DNA from: Bacteroidota bacterium
GTDB taxonomy: Bacteria > Bacteroidota > Bacteroidia > Chitinophagales > LD1
Length of the DNA stretch: 64,000 bases
Direction of reading: 5' to 3'
Assembly: GCA_016715625.1 (NCBI GenBank)
Contig: JADJZU010000001.1
Span: 62,001-126,000 of the forward strand
Made by a program: the position numbers and the translations under genes. Below, in pieces: positions 56,881 to 64,000 of this stretch (position 1 is the first letter of the stretch; each line of letters opens with the position of its first letter). Under the pieces are notes generated by a model that saw nothing but the letters and a program-made list of their open reading frames with translations, made no database searches and was not told the origin of the DNA.

Positions 56881-58143
56881 TTAGGCTATTTTGAAGGCTT
56901 TCTTTACTTCAGCAATTGCATTGAGTTCTTCCCATGGGAACAACTTTACTTTTACTTTCAATTCATTTTTCTTGCCTTTGTTAAACACCTTTGTAACCTC
57001 TTTGCTTGGGCGACCCATATGGCCGTAACTTGCTGTTTCTTTATAGATAGGTGTGCGAAGGTTAAAACGCTTCTCAATAAAATAAGGGCGCAGGTCAAAC
57101 TCTTTCATTTTTAAGATGCGAGCCGCTATTTCTCCGTCACTCAGGTTCACTTTTGAGGTGCCATAAGTATTCACAAAAAGACCCACAGGCTGTGCTACAC
57201 CAATGGCATAAGCCACTTGCACCAACGCCTCGTCACAAACTCCGGCAGCTACCAGATGTTTGGCAATATGACGCGTAGCATAAGCTGCTGAACGGTCTAC
57301 TTTACTTGGGTCCTTACCGCTAAATGCACCACCACCATGTGCACCTTTTCCGCCATAGGTATCCACTATTATTTTGCGACCAGTGAGGCCTGTATCCCCG
57401 TGCGGCCCTCCAATAACAAATTTACCAGTAGGATTTATGTGATACTTAATGGAGGACCCAAAAAGCGCCTGAACCCGCTTTGGAAGTTTTGCTTTCACCC
57501 GAGGAATAAGAATATTTATCACATCATCCTTAATCTTTTTCAGCATCACCGCGTCTTTATCAAAATCGTCATGCTGTGTAGAAATAACGATAGCATCAAT
57601 ACGAATAGGTTTTTTATCGTCACCATATTCAATGGTCACTTGGCTCTTGGCATCCGGACGCAAGTATTTCATCGTTTTTCCTTCTCTGCGAATGGCAGAC
57701 AATTCGCGTAGCAAGGTATGCGCCAACTCAAGAGGCAAGGGCATGTAGTTATCTGTTTCCTTAGACGCATAACCGAACATCATACCTTGGTCTCCGGCAC
57801 CCTGCTCTTCAGGTTTTTTACGTTCCACTCCCTGATTAATATCCGAAGATTGTTCGTGAATAGCCGAAAGAATGCCGCAAGAGTTAGCATCAAACATGTA
57901 CTCTGCTTTAGTATAGCCTATTTCACGAATAACCTCGCGAGCTATCTCCTGCACATCCAGATAGGCACTGGACTTAACCTCACCCGCCAATATAACCTGA
58001 CCGGTAGTAACCAGCGTTTCACAGGCTACTTTTGAACTTGGGTCGTAGGCCAAGAAATAATCAATCAAATTGTCTGATACCTGGTCAGCTACTTTATCCG
58101 GATGACCTTCCAATACAGATTCTGAGGTAAAAAGATATGCCAT
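56881..58143 (-). CDS. metK: S-adenosylmethionine synthetase
   Basis: A 420-residue enzyme that makes S-adenosylmethionine from methionine and ATP. Signatures are visible: GHPDKVADQVSD near the N-terminus, GAGDQGMMFGYA (hexapeptide motif) and GGGAFSGKDPSKVDRSAAY with the phosphate-binding residues. Length is slightly above the bacterial mean (about 385), mostly from a short Lys-rich insertion (KEVTKVFNKGKKNELKVKVKLF) near the C-terminus. No SAM riboswitch fold is seen in the 67 bp upstream. Confidence 0.98.
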   Translation of the reverse strand: MAYLFTSESVLEGHPDKVADQVSDNLIDYFLAYDPSSKVACETLVTTGQVILAGEVKSSAYLDVQEIAREVIREIGYTKAEYMFDANSCGILSAIHEQSSDINQGVERKKPEEQGAGDQGMMFGYASKETDNYMPLPLELAHTLLRELSAIRREGKTMKYLRPDAKSQVTIEYGDDKKPIRIDAIVISTQHDDFDKDAVMLKKIKDDVINILIPRVKAKLPKRVQALFGSSIKYHINPTGKFVIGGPHGDTGLTGRKIIVDTYGGKGAHGGGAFSGKDPSKVDRSAAYATRHIAKHLVAAGVCDEALVQVAYAIGVAQPVGLFVNTYGTSKVNLSDGEIAARILKMKEFDLRPYFIEKRFNLRTPIYKETASYGHMGRPSKEVTKVFNKGKKNELKVKVKLFPWEELNAIAEVKKAFKIA

Positions 58144-58210
58144 TGTTTTGTAAATTTTGAGCGGTGAAACTAATTAATGAATCAAAGGCAACAACTACCC
58201 CCATGGCTTA

Positions 58211-58498
58211 TTATTCCACATCTTTTACACTCCATGCTTCGGGCTTGTCTGCAAACAAGATCTTCACAAAATCCCAGGTATCAACAAACAAATCGGAATA
58301 TCTGTATGCATTCAAATGCTCCACAGTATCCCACTTACTGTAAGTGAAAAAAATACATGCATTATCGATATCCCGCAGCAAGGTAACACCCTTACAACCG
58401 TCAAATGCCGCTATTTGATGCTTCCTTTCATTATACTTGTTTAGAAAATCATCCACATATTCGGGAGCAAAGGTCATCTTTACAATTCTGGTAATCAT
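58211..58498 (-). CDS. Antibiotic biosynthesis monooxygenase-type (ABM) domain protein
   Basis: A 95-residue protein started at 58498 (MITRIVKMTFAPEYVDDFLNKYNERKHQI). The dimeric alpha+beta barrel ABM pattern is visible (GCKGVTLLRDIDNACIFFTYSKWDTVEHLNAYRYSDLF). The family includes quinol monooxygenases and heme-degrading enzymes; the role here is unknown. The upstream open frame overlaps the next gene and is not used. Confidence 0.82.
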   Translation of the reverse strand: MITRIVKMTFAPEYVDDFLNKYNERKHQIAAFDGCKGVTLLRDIDNACIFFTYSKWDTVEHLNAYRYSDLFVDTWDFVKILFADKPEAWSVKDVE

Positions 58499-58572
58499 GA
58501 GCGAAAAATATGAAAATGGATGATGCAATCCTGCCAAACGAAAAAACGAGTTTAAGTCGGCAAGAATGGGAA

Positions 58573-59136
58573 TTACCAAATTCTGCCAATTGTAGGCTGG
58601 CCTAAAACGGGGGTGCCGTCCACAAAGTATTTTATCTGGTCGCTCCCTTTAATGAACAGTTTGCCGTTTCTTACATCTACCCCTGCATGAGAGGACAATG
58701 CATCGGCCAGCGATTGTGTGGGTTGGTGATTATTGCTGTTCCTGAGTTTTATATCGGTGCCAGAAGCGGAACTCATGGGATTAGGAAACACATTCAACTC
58801 CACCGACTCGGATAGGGAAGCATCGCTACTCACCGGGATATCAATTTCTGAGGTATAGTTATCGTAAACCTGCACCTTATTGATTACAAAGGTTCTTTGA
58901 TTAAAAAAAATCCGCATCTGGTAGCGGCCGGTGGGCAGATGGTCGGCATAGTAATGGCCATTCTCATTGGCAACAATCACTACTTTATCCATCTTGTTTT
59001 CAAAGATAATTTCGGCAAATGGCACCGGCAGTCCGGTATGCTTATCTACTACCTGACCAATGAGCTGACCGGTAGACACAGCAGAAAGAGAATAAACGGT
59101 AAAGGTAAAACCAAGCAAAAGAAAAATCGTTTTCAT
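58573..59136 (-). CDS. Secreted protein with carboxypeptidase-regulatory and orphan TonB-plug domains
   Basis: A 187-residue protein with a signal peptide (MKTIFLLLGFTFTVYSLSA). Residues 25-110 are a carboxypeptidase-regulatory-like domain (GQLIGQVVDKHTGLPVPFAEIIFENKMD ... PTGRYQMRIFFNQR), as found at the N-terminus of SusC-type receptors. Residues 135-187 look like the TonB-dependent receptor plug (SLADALSSHAGVDVRNGKLFIKGSDQIKYFVDGTPVLG), but the chain ends here and no beta-barrel follows. It may be a truncated receptor or a true stand-alone signalling protein. Confidence 0.78.
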   Translation of the reverse strand: MKTIFLLLGFTFTVYSLSAVSTGQLIGQVVDKHTGLPVPFAEIIFENKMDKVVIVANENGHYYADHLPTGRYQMRIFFNQRTFVINKVQVYDNYTSEIDIPVSSDASLSESVELNVFPNPMSSASGTDIKLRNSNNHQPTQSLADALSSHAGVDVRNGKLFIKGSDQIKYFVDGTPVLGQPTIGRIW

Positions 59137-59232
59137 AATCGTTTCTTTCAATGAAAATAGTGTTTTATTACTTTACCATTCCAAAGTTTTTTTAGCCTAT
59201 TACAGAACATTATTAAGCAATATGCACCAAAA

Positions 59233-59868
59233 ATGACCAAGTTTATTCCCATTTTTCCGTTGGACCTGGTGGTTTACCCCGGTCAAAAACTGAACCTGCA
59301 CATTTTCGAGCCCAGATACAAAGAATTGATTCAAGAATGCATGGCCGAGAACAAACCATTTGGCATTCCATCATCTCATAAAGGTGTATTGAACGAGTTT
59401 GGTACGGAAATGAAACTGAGTGAGATATCGCACACATACGCCAATGGCGAAATGGACATAAAAACCGAAGGACAAAAGATTTTTAAGTTGATTGAGTTGA
59501 TTCGTGAAGTGCCCGGCAAGCTGTATTCAGCTGCTATAGTTTATGAAGTGCCTCACCTGCCGTTCGATACGCAAATGCTCAACCCAACCATCATTGATTT
59601 AATGGCGGAGCTGCATAAAATTTTAGGGACCGGTTTTGAAGTTTTCAGTAAGTTCAAAAATCCCATGTCCTACGATATTGTTCCATACATTGCTATGAGC
59701 CCCGAAGACCAATACCGTCTGTTGTCGGCAAGCAGCGAAAAGGCGAGGCAATATTTCATTATTCAGCATTTGCAGAAACTAATCCCTATGCTGGAGGCAG
59801 CGGAAACCACCAAATCTAAAGTGCAAATGAATGGGCACTTCAGGAGTGAAATACCCCCTACTTTTTAG
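59233..59868 (+). CDS. LON-substrate-binding (LON N-terminal) domain protein
   Basis: A 211-residue protein that is entirely a Lon N-terminal-like domain: FPLDLVVYPGQKLNLHIFEPRYKELIQECM, FGIPSSHKGVLNEFGTEMKL, EMDIKTEGQKIFKL. It lacks the AAA and Ser-Lys protease domains of Lon. Stand-alone LON-domain proteins bind substrates but have no known catalytic role. It is alone on the plus strand here, divergent from the plug protein. Confidence 0.9.
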   Translation: MTKFIPIFPLDLVVYPGQKLNLHIFEPRYKELIQECMAENKPFGIPSSHKGVLNEFGTEMKLSEISHTYANGEMDIKTEGQKIFKLIELIREVPGKLYSAAIVYEVPHLPFDTQMLNPTIIDLMAELHKILGTGFEVFSKFKNPMSYDIVPYIAMSPEDQYRLLSASSEKARQYFIIQHLQKLIPMLEAAETTKSKVQMNGHFRSEIPPTF

Positions 59869-59993
59869 ATTAGCCTAAAATGAGAACTCGAAATTTTAAC
59901 CAAAATGACACCACTATTTTTTGAAAAATGAATCAAAATGGATTTCATTTACGTTATACTTGTAGCCGCCACATGAAACACGGTGTAGTTTAA

Positions 59994-60458
59994 ATGGAAA
60001 ATTTTCTAAAGTCTGTTATTGTATTCTTTGGTTCCATCATAAAGTTCTCCATGGGCACTTTTACCGCAATGGAAGCGGAACTGGGTATTGGCGGTTCGCT
60101 TGCCAACATTATGGGTGGCATCCTAGGAATTGTGTTGTTCACCTACCTCGGAAGTTTCATACAAGATTATATGGTTCGCACTTACCCCAATAAATTTGGT
60201 AAGAAGTTTACCCGTAGCAACCGTTTCCTGATTAAAGTAAAGCAACGATTTGGATTAGGTGGCATAGCAGCACTCACTCCTATACTTTTATCCATTCCTG
60301 TCGGTGTATTTTTTGCATTGGCATTGACACATGACAAAAAGAAAATTTTGGTTTCGATGATTATGTCCATGCTTTTCTGGGCTACAGTTATCGCCTTACC
60401 TTACTACCTTTTCGATATCAGCATCATTCAGATGATTGCGAACCTCTTTGAAAAGTAG
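59994..60458 (+). CDS. Small integral membrane protein
   Basis: A 154-residue membrane protein with four hydrophobic segments (about 5-20, 30-55, 90-110 and 120-145) and a basic loop (KKFTRSNRFLIKVKQRFGLG). FGLGGIAALTPILLSIPVGVFFALALTHDKK is somewhat like the small multidrug-export family, but I cannot confirm it. Its stop touches the end of the convergent methyltransferase gene. Function unknown. Confidence 0.7.
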   Translation: MENFLKSVIVFFGSIIKFSMGTFTAMEAELGIGGSLANIMGGILGIVLFTYLGSFIQDYMVRTYPNKFGKKFTRSNRFLIKVKQRFGLGGIAALTPILLSIPVGVFFALALTHDKKKILVSMIMSMLFWATVIALPYYLFDISIIQMIANLFEK

Positions 60459-61232
60459 TCAGTATCGGAGTGTAAAACTCTCTCTCTCTACGTTTTCTTT
60501 CCTAAATAAAACAATTCCGAATTGGTAAATTTCCAGCGTGAGCTTAACGTCTGAATGTTTTTTTATGTCCATCCAAGCTTCGGTCATTTCTGCGCTCCAG
60601 TATATGTCGTCAAAAACAAGAACACTATTACTGTGAACATACGGAAGGAAAGATTCAAAGTAATTTAAGGTGGCCTGCTTGCTGTGATTGCTATCTATGA
60701 ATGCAAGGTCAACTTGTTTTAAATCTGCTAACAATTCGGGTAGCGTGTTATTAATATTACCTTCCAAATACGTTACATTACTAACGTTCAAAAACTGATG
60801 AAATAAACGGGCCTGCGCTGTCAGTTCCTTACTCCCTTCCAGCGTTATAACCTTAGCGGAATCATTCCCTAATGCAAGATAGCCTGAGCTAATGCCAACA
60901 GAGGTGCCTAATTCAACTACATTTTCCGGCTTAAGGTACCTTGCCAATCTGAACAAAACTTCACCATATTTGGGCCTGACCGCCACTTGACTCTCCAACA
61001 TAGATAACTTGCGCTGGTGACTCTTACCTGTTCCCAAATCCGTTTGATAAATAAAATCTTTGCTCTTAGCCAAAAACGACCTGCCTGCGTTAATTCTATC
61101 AATGGCTACATCTGGTTTGCGCTCCAATACGTTTAAGTAAAATTGATAAACAAACGGGGAGTGGATATAGTATTTGGATTGCGCCACCCACAGATACCGA
61201 AAGAAATGCTTAATGCGATGAAAAATTTTCAC
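60459..61232 (-). CDS. Class I SAM-dependent methyltransferase
   Basis: A 257-residue protein. The SAM-binding motif I is VVELGTSVGISSGYLAL, motif II VITLEGSKEL, motif III LLADLKQVDLAFIDSNHSK, and VLVFDDIYWS follows, as in O-methyltransferase-like enzymes. The N-terminal 60 residues are helical and basic (KIFHRIKHFFRYLWVAQSKYYIHSPF), perhaps membrane-associated. The substrate is unknown. The metal ligands of catechol O-methyltransferases (Asp-Asn-Asp) are represented by FIDSNHS and FDDIYW. Confidence 0.85.
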   Translation of the reverse strand: MKIFHRIKHFFRYLWVAQSKYYIHSPFVYQFYLNVLERKPDVAIDRINAGRSFLAKSKDFIYQTDLGTGKSHQRKLSMLESQVAVRPKYGEVLFRLARYLKPENVVELGTSVGISSGYLALGNDSAKVITLEGSKELTAQARLFHQFLNVSNVTYLEGNINNTLPELLADLKQVDLAFIDSNHSKQATLNYFESFLPYVHSNSVLVFDDIYWSAEMTEAWMDIKKHSDVKLTLEIYQFGIVLFRKENVERESFTLRY

Positions 61233-61282
61233 TTTTATTTTACCTAAGTTTCGGATAATTGCAGCGTAAATAAAGGGAAACC

Positions 61283-62062
61283 ATGAAGAAATTTATCCTA
61301 TCCATTATAGTAAGCTGGGTATCTATTACCGCCTTTTCGCAAAGAGGTTTTCACTTGGGAGCATCGGGCGCGTTTAATTTCAACATGATTTTTCCGCAAC
61401 ATAATTACCGTACGCTAGCCCCTTTTGCCGAACCTTTTGTTCGCAGTTCCGAAATGGATTATAAAGCAACCTGGGGCGGAAATGGTGGCATTTGTCTGGG
61501 ATATGGTTTTCACAAAAACTGGAGTTTACAGTTAGAAGCACAATACAATTCCACCGGTCAAAAATATGAAGACAATTTTGTGGGGCCAGCTGTCATACCG
61601 CAAGGCACTTTTGGCGCAGGAGGCGATAGGGTAAATGTAAAGCGGAATGTAAGGCTGTCGTATGTTCAAATTCCCATCATGGCTAAGTTTGTTAGCACAA
61701 AGGGGTATGTAGCCAAAGCATTTGTAACCTTCGGTCCGCAATTCGGAATCAGAACTACTGCTAAAGAAGAGGTTTTCATTGCTGAAAACTTCTATGCTGA
61801 TACCGTCTTTAGCGCCAAAGAAAAGTTTAACAGTTTCGATATGGGTTTTGCCATTCAAGGCGGGGTAGAACTCTACGCGAATGACAATCTATACTTTGAT
61901 ATCGGCTTATCTGTTTATCAGGGTTTTCTGGATATCAATACAAAAAAAGTGCGCTATTGGTATAGCCAAAACGATTCGGATTATACGCCTAGCTACAATT
62001 TCAGAGTCGGCCTATTGGCCGGAGTGCACTACATTATTGGAGATGGTCGATCCGATTATTAA
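61283..62062 (+). CDS. Outer-membrane beta-barrel protein (PorT-like family)
   Basis: A 259-residue protein with a signal peptide (MKKFILSIIVSWVSITAFS). The mature part has regularly spaced amphipathic strands (FHLGASGAFNFN, WSLQLEAQYNSTGQKY, VRLSYVQIPIMAKFV, GYVAKAFVTFGPQFGI, DNLYFDIGLSVYQGF, YNFRVGLLAGVHYII). This is the PorT/outer-membrane-barrel pattern. PorT itself takes part in T9SS, but many paralogues exist, so that role is not claimed. Confidence 0.8.
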   Translation: MKKFILSIIVSWVSITAFSQRGFHLGASGAFNFNMIFPQHNYRTLAPFAEPFVRSSEMDYKATWGGNGGICLGYGFHKNWSLQLEAQYNSTGQKYEDNFVGPAVIPQGTFGAGGDRVNVKRNVRLSYVQIPIMAKFVSTKGYVAKAFVTFGPQFGIRTTAKEEVFIAENFYADTVFSAKEKFNSFDMGFAIQGGVELYANDNLYFDIGLSVYQGFLDINTKKVRYWYSQNDSDYTPSYNFRVGLLAGVHYIIGDGRSDY

Positions 62063-62127
62063 TTTTTCAATTCATAAAATATCCGATTGGACAATTTCGT
62101 CCATCCTCAACAATCAAAAAAACAAAC

Positions 62128-62925
62128 ATGAGAACAAACCATGAAATTGACTACCGTATTTTTGGCGAAGAAATGCAGTGTGTAGAAATTGAGCTTGACC
62201 CGCAAGAGACCGTAGTAGCGGAAGCCGGTGCATTTATGTATAAGGACCAGCCGGTGCAAATGCAAACAATTTTTGGCGATGGCAGCAAGCAAAACCAGGG
62301 CATATTCGGCTCAATTTTAAATGCCGGTAAAAGGCTTCTGACAGGAGAAAGCCTGTTCATGACAGCATTTACACATGGCGGTAGTGGTAAAGCGCGCGTA
62401 GCATTTGCATCTCCCTATCCGGGCAAAATTATACCTATGGACTTAATGCACATGGGCGGAAAAATAGTTTGCCAGAAAGATGCTTTTCTGTGTGCAGCAA
62501 AAGGTGTAAGCGTAGGTATTGAATGGCAGAAAAAGCTTGGCACAGGCTTATTCGGTGGCGAGGGTTTTATCATGCAAAAGTTAGAGGGCGATGGTTTGGC
62601 ATTTGTGCATGCCGGTGGTCACATCATTGAAAGAACATTACAGCCGGGCGAAGTACTGCATATTGACACGGGATGTGTGGTGGCTTATACCAAAGATGTA
62701 GATTTCGATATCCAGATGGTTGGTGGCGTTCGCAACACATTATTTGGAGGCGAAGGCTTCTTTTTTGCTGTGTTACGTGGTCCCGGCAAAGTGTGGCTGC
62801 AAACTTTGCCTATTTCGCGCTTAGCCTCTAGAATCATTCAATATGCACCACAAACAGGAGGGCGAAAAGAAGAAGGCAGTTTGCTAGGTGGGCTTGGCAA
62901 TTTGATAGATGGCGATGGCTATTAA
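62128..62925 (+). CDS. AIM24 family protein (TIGR00266)
   Basis: A 265-residue soluble protein recognised by EAGAFMYKDQPVQMQT, LTGESLFMTAFTH, GYPGKIIPMDL-like and GEGFIMQKLEGDGLAFVHAGG, HIDTGCVVAYTKDVDFDI and GLGNLIDGDGY at the C-terminus. The fold is a beta-helix related to mitochondrial AIM24. The molecular function is unknown. A terminator follows, and the next gene asnB begins only 14 bp after it. Confidence 0.9.
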   Translation: MRTNHEIDYRIFGEEMQCVEIELDPQETVVAEAGAFMYKDQPVQMQTIFGDGSKQNQGIFGSILNAGKRLLTGESLFMTAFTHGGSGKARVAFASPYPGKIIPMDLMHMGGKIVCQKDAFLCAAKGVSVGIEWQKKLGTGLFGGEGFIMQKLEGDGLAFVHAGGHIIERTLQPGEVLHIDTGCVVAYTKDVDFDIQMVGGVRNTLFGGEGFFFAVLRGPGKVWLQTLPISRLASRIIQYAPQTGGRKEEGSLLGGLGNLIDGDGY

Positions 62926-62946
62926 CCACCTATCGTTTCAATAAAT

Positions 62947-62980
62947 AAAAAAGCTCGAAAAGTTTCTTTCGCGCTTTTTT
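62947..62980 (+). terminator. Terminator after the AIM24 gene
   Basis: AAAAAAGC-T-CGAAA (62947-62960) pairs with TTTCG-C-GCTTTTTT (62967-62980) with one internal mismatch, giving a hairpin with a T-run. It ends 14 bp before the asnB start codon. Confidence 0.8.
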
Positions 62981-62993
62981 ATTTTCGCTCCAC

Positions 62994-64000
62994 ATGTGTG
63001 GTATAGCCGGTTTTATTGATTCTCAACTGTCTGCAGATGTCATGCACACCATGACATTTGATATGCTGAAACAGATTGTTCACCGGGGCCCGGAAGATTC
63101 TAGTGTTTATATTGATGGACCCGTTGCGCTGGGTCACAATCGGCTGAAGATTATTGACCTCAGCGATGAAGCTAATCAGCCATTCGAATACCAGGATGTA
63201 GTAGTGGCCTTTAACGGAGAGATTTACAACTACATAGAAGTTCGGCAAATTCTCTTACAAAAAGGCTACAGTTTCAGAACACAGGGCGATACGGAGGTTC
63301 TTTGTGCAGCGTATAAATACTGGGGAGAAAGTTGTGTTGAACAATTCATGGGCATGTGGGCATTTGCCTTATGGGATAAAACTCAGAAAAAACTCTTTTG
63401 TAGTCGCGACCGGTTTGGCATTAAGCCTTTCTACTATTACACGCGAGGTCAACACCTCTATTTTGGTTCAGAATATAAAGCGCTAAAAACATTACCACAT
63501 TTCTGTGCGGATATTAATCGTGAGCAAATAAATCGCGGATTGCAAATAGCCTGGACCGGATTTCAACAGGAAACATTTTATGCAACACTAAAATCGCTGG
63601 AACCTTCCTATAATCTGGTGTGGCAAAATGGAACTATTCAACAATATAAATACTGGGACATTGATTTTTCGAAGCAGACACCTGCACTATCATTTGAAGA
63701 AAAGAAAGAAAAATTTTACACACTGTTTAGTGATTCTGTAAGGCTACATGCACGCAGCGATGTGCCCAACGGCACCTGCCTGAGCGGTGGTTTAGATTCA
63801 TCCGCTATTTCAGGCATGTATAGTAAACTACTACCCGAAAGCAAACTAAAATCCTTTACGGTCTACTTTGAAGATGGAGTTGACGAGCGTCCGTTTGTAA
63901 GAGATGTAGTGAATAAATACCCCAACCTGGTGCCGTATTATTATACGCCCACCGGACAAGAAATCAGCGATCATTTTCACCACATGGCATATCATGCGGA
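62994..64000 (+). CDS. asnB: Asparagine synthase (glutamine-hydrolysing), N-terminal part
   Basis: The gene runs off the window after 335 codons. Met1-Cys2 (MCGIAGFID) supplies the glutaminase nucleophile; HRGPEDS, GHNRLKIIDLSD, FNGEIYNY, GDTEVLC and SRDRFGIKPFYYY complete the class II glutaminase domain. The synthetase domain starts with the PP-loop SGGLDSSAISG. It transfers ammonia from glutamine to aspartate in the cytoplasm, although amidotransferase paralogues act in polysaccharide or peptide synthesis; the C-terminus is not visible, so the paralogue type is open. A TATTTTCG element ends 6 bp before the ATG, implying a near-leaderless mRNA. Confidence 0.93.
   Translation, partial: MCGIAGFIDSQLSADVMHTMTFDMLKQIVHRGPEDSSVYIDGPVALGHNRLKIIDLSDEANQPFEYQDVVVAFNGEIYNYIEVRQILLQKGYSFRTQGDTEVLCAAYKYWGESCVEQFMGMWAFALWDKTQKKLFCSRDRFGIKPFYYYTRGQHLYFGSEYKALKTLPHFCADINREQINRGLQIAWTGFQQETFYATLKSLEPSYNLVWQNGTIQQYKYWDIDFSKQTPALSFEEKKEKFYTLFSDSVRLHARSDVPNGTCLSGGLDSSAISGMYSKLLPESKLKSFTVYFEDGVDERPFVRDVVNKYPNLVPYYYTPTGQEISDHFHHMAYHA

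Noticed and set aside
58144..58210. SAM riboswitch before metK
   Set aside because: The 67 bp upstream of metK contain no stem-loop arrangement that I can fold into a SAM-I or SAM-II aptamer.

Overview
The window is chromosomal DNA from a member of the Bacteroidota, most likely a gliding or surface-associated, environmental lineage near Chitinophagales, Saprospirales or Sphingobacteriales. The evidence is: several secreted proteins ending in type IX secretion (T9SS) type A or type B C-terminal sorting domains; a giant SprB-repeat protein; Bacteroidota-only families (DUF5606, DUF4296, DUF2490); promoters of the TTTG / TAnnTTTG kind; and a Thr-Tyr-Thr-Gly tRNA cluster in front of tuf. I see no phage, integrase, transposase or CRISPR array.

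Layout. 0-3.5 kb: tail of a polyprenyl diphosphate synthase, a conserved Bacteroidota protein, engB, four tRNAs and tuf with its terminator. 3.5-4.0 kb: non-coding, palindrome-bearing spacer. 4.0-6.6 kb: a tight minus-strand operon of lipoprotein, VTC-type polyphosphate polymerase, DUF4956 membrane protein and DUF2490 outer-membrane protein. 6.7-10.2 kb: T9SS type B surface protein. 10.2-13.5 kb: thiolase, 6-pyruvoyl-tetrahydropterin synthase, folE and fabD. 13.5-16.9 kb: secreted CAP protein, a 14-copy 21-bp tandem array, a secreted sphingomyelinase-like phosphodiesterase, queG and a lipoprotein. 17-25.6 kb: housekeeping genes (clpC, STAS protein, rnz, M3 peptidase, DUF5606, uvrB). 25.6-28 kb: a T9SS-secreted lysyl oxidase. 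28-33.8 kb: E2 acyltransferase, iron/cobalamin-type ABC transporter, DUF4296 lipoprotein, YggS and an FAD oxidoreductase. 33.8-52.2 kb: accessory surface region with a GDH/sorbosone dehydrogenase-like protein, a kelch-like protein, a coiled-coil protein, a thioesterase, an M16-like/OmpA fusion, a small lipoprotein, a choice-of-anchor/PKD protein, the 29-module SprB-like adhesin and a PKD protein. 52.5-64 kb: double-AAA ATPase, Nudix hydrolase, acyl-CoA dehydrogenase, metK, an orphan TonB-plug protein, LON-domain protein, methyltransferase, beta-barrel protein, AIM24-family protein and the start of asnB.

Working together. The T9SS cargo proteins (6.7, 25.6, 33.9, 36.1, 41.5, 43.5 and 51 kb) would be exported across the outer membrane and anchored or released; the SprB-like protein is the kind of adhesin used in gliding or attachment. 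The polyphosphate operon couples a cytoplasmic polymerase to membrane and envelope partners. The pterin genes give the first two steps from GTP towards tetrahydropterin.

Sequence quality. Five genes (about 6.87, 11.52, 33.93, 40.45 and 44.06 kb) are each broken in a way that one restored base would repair, and the SprB-like gene has a further break near 50.64 kb. Most of the gaps can be explained by a shortened homopolymer. I treat these as likely uncorrected indels, or else genuine inactivation, and give reconstructed coordinates in those entries.
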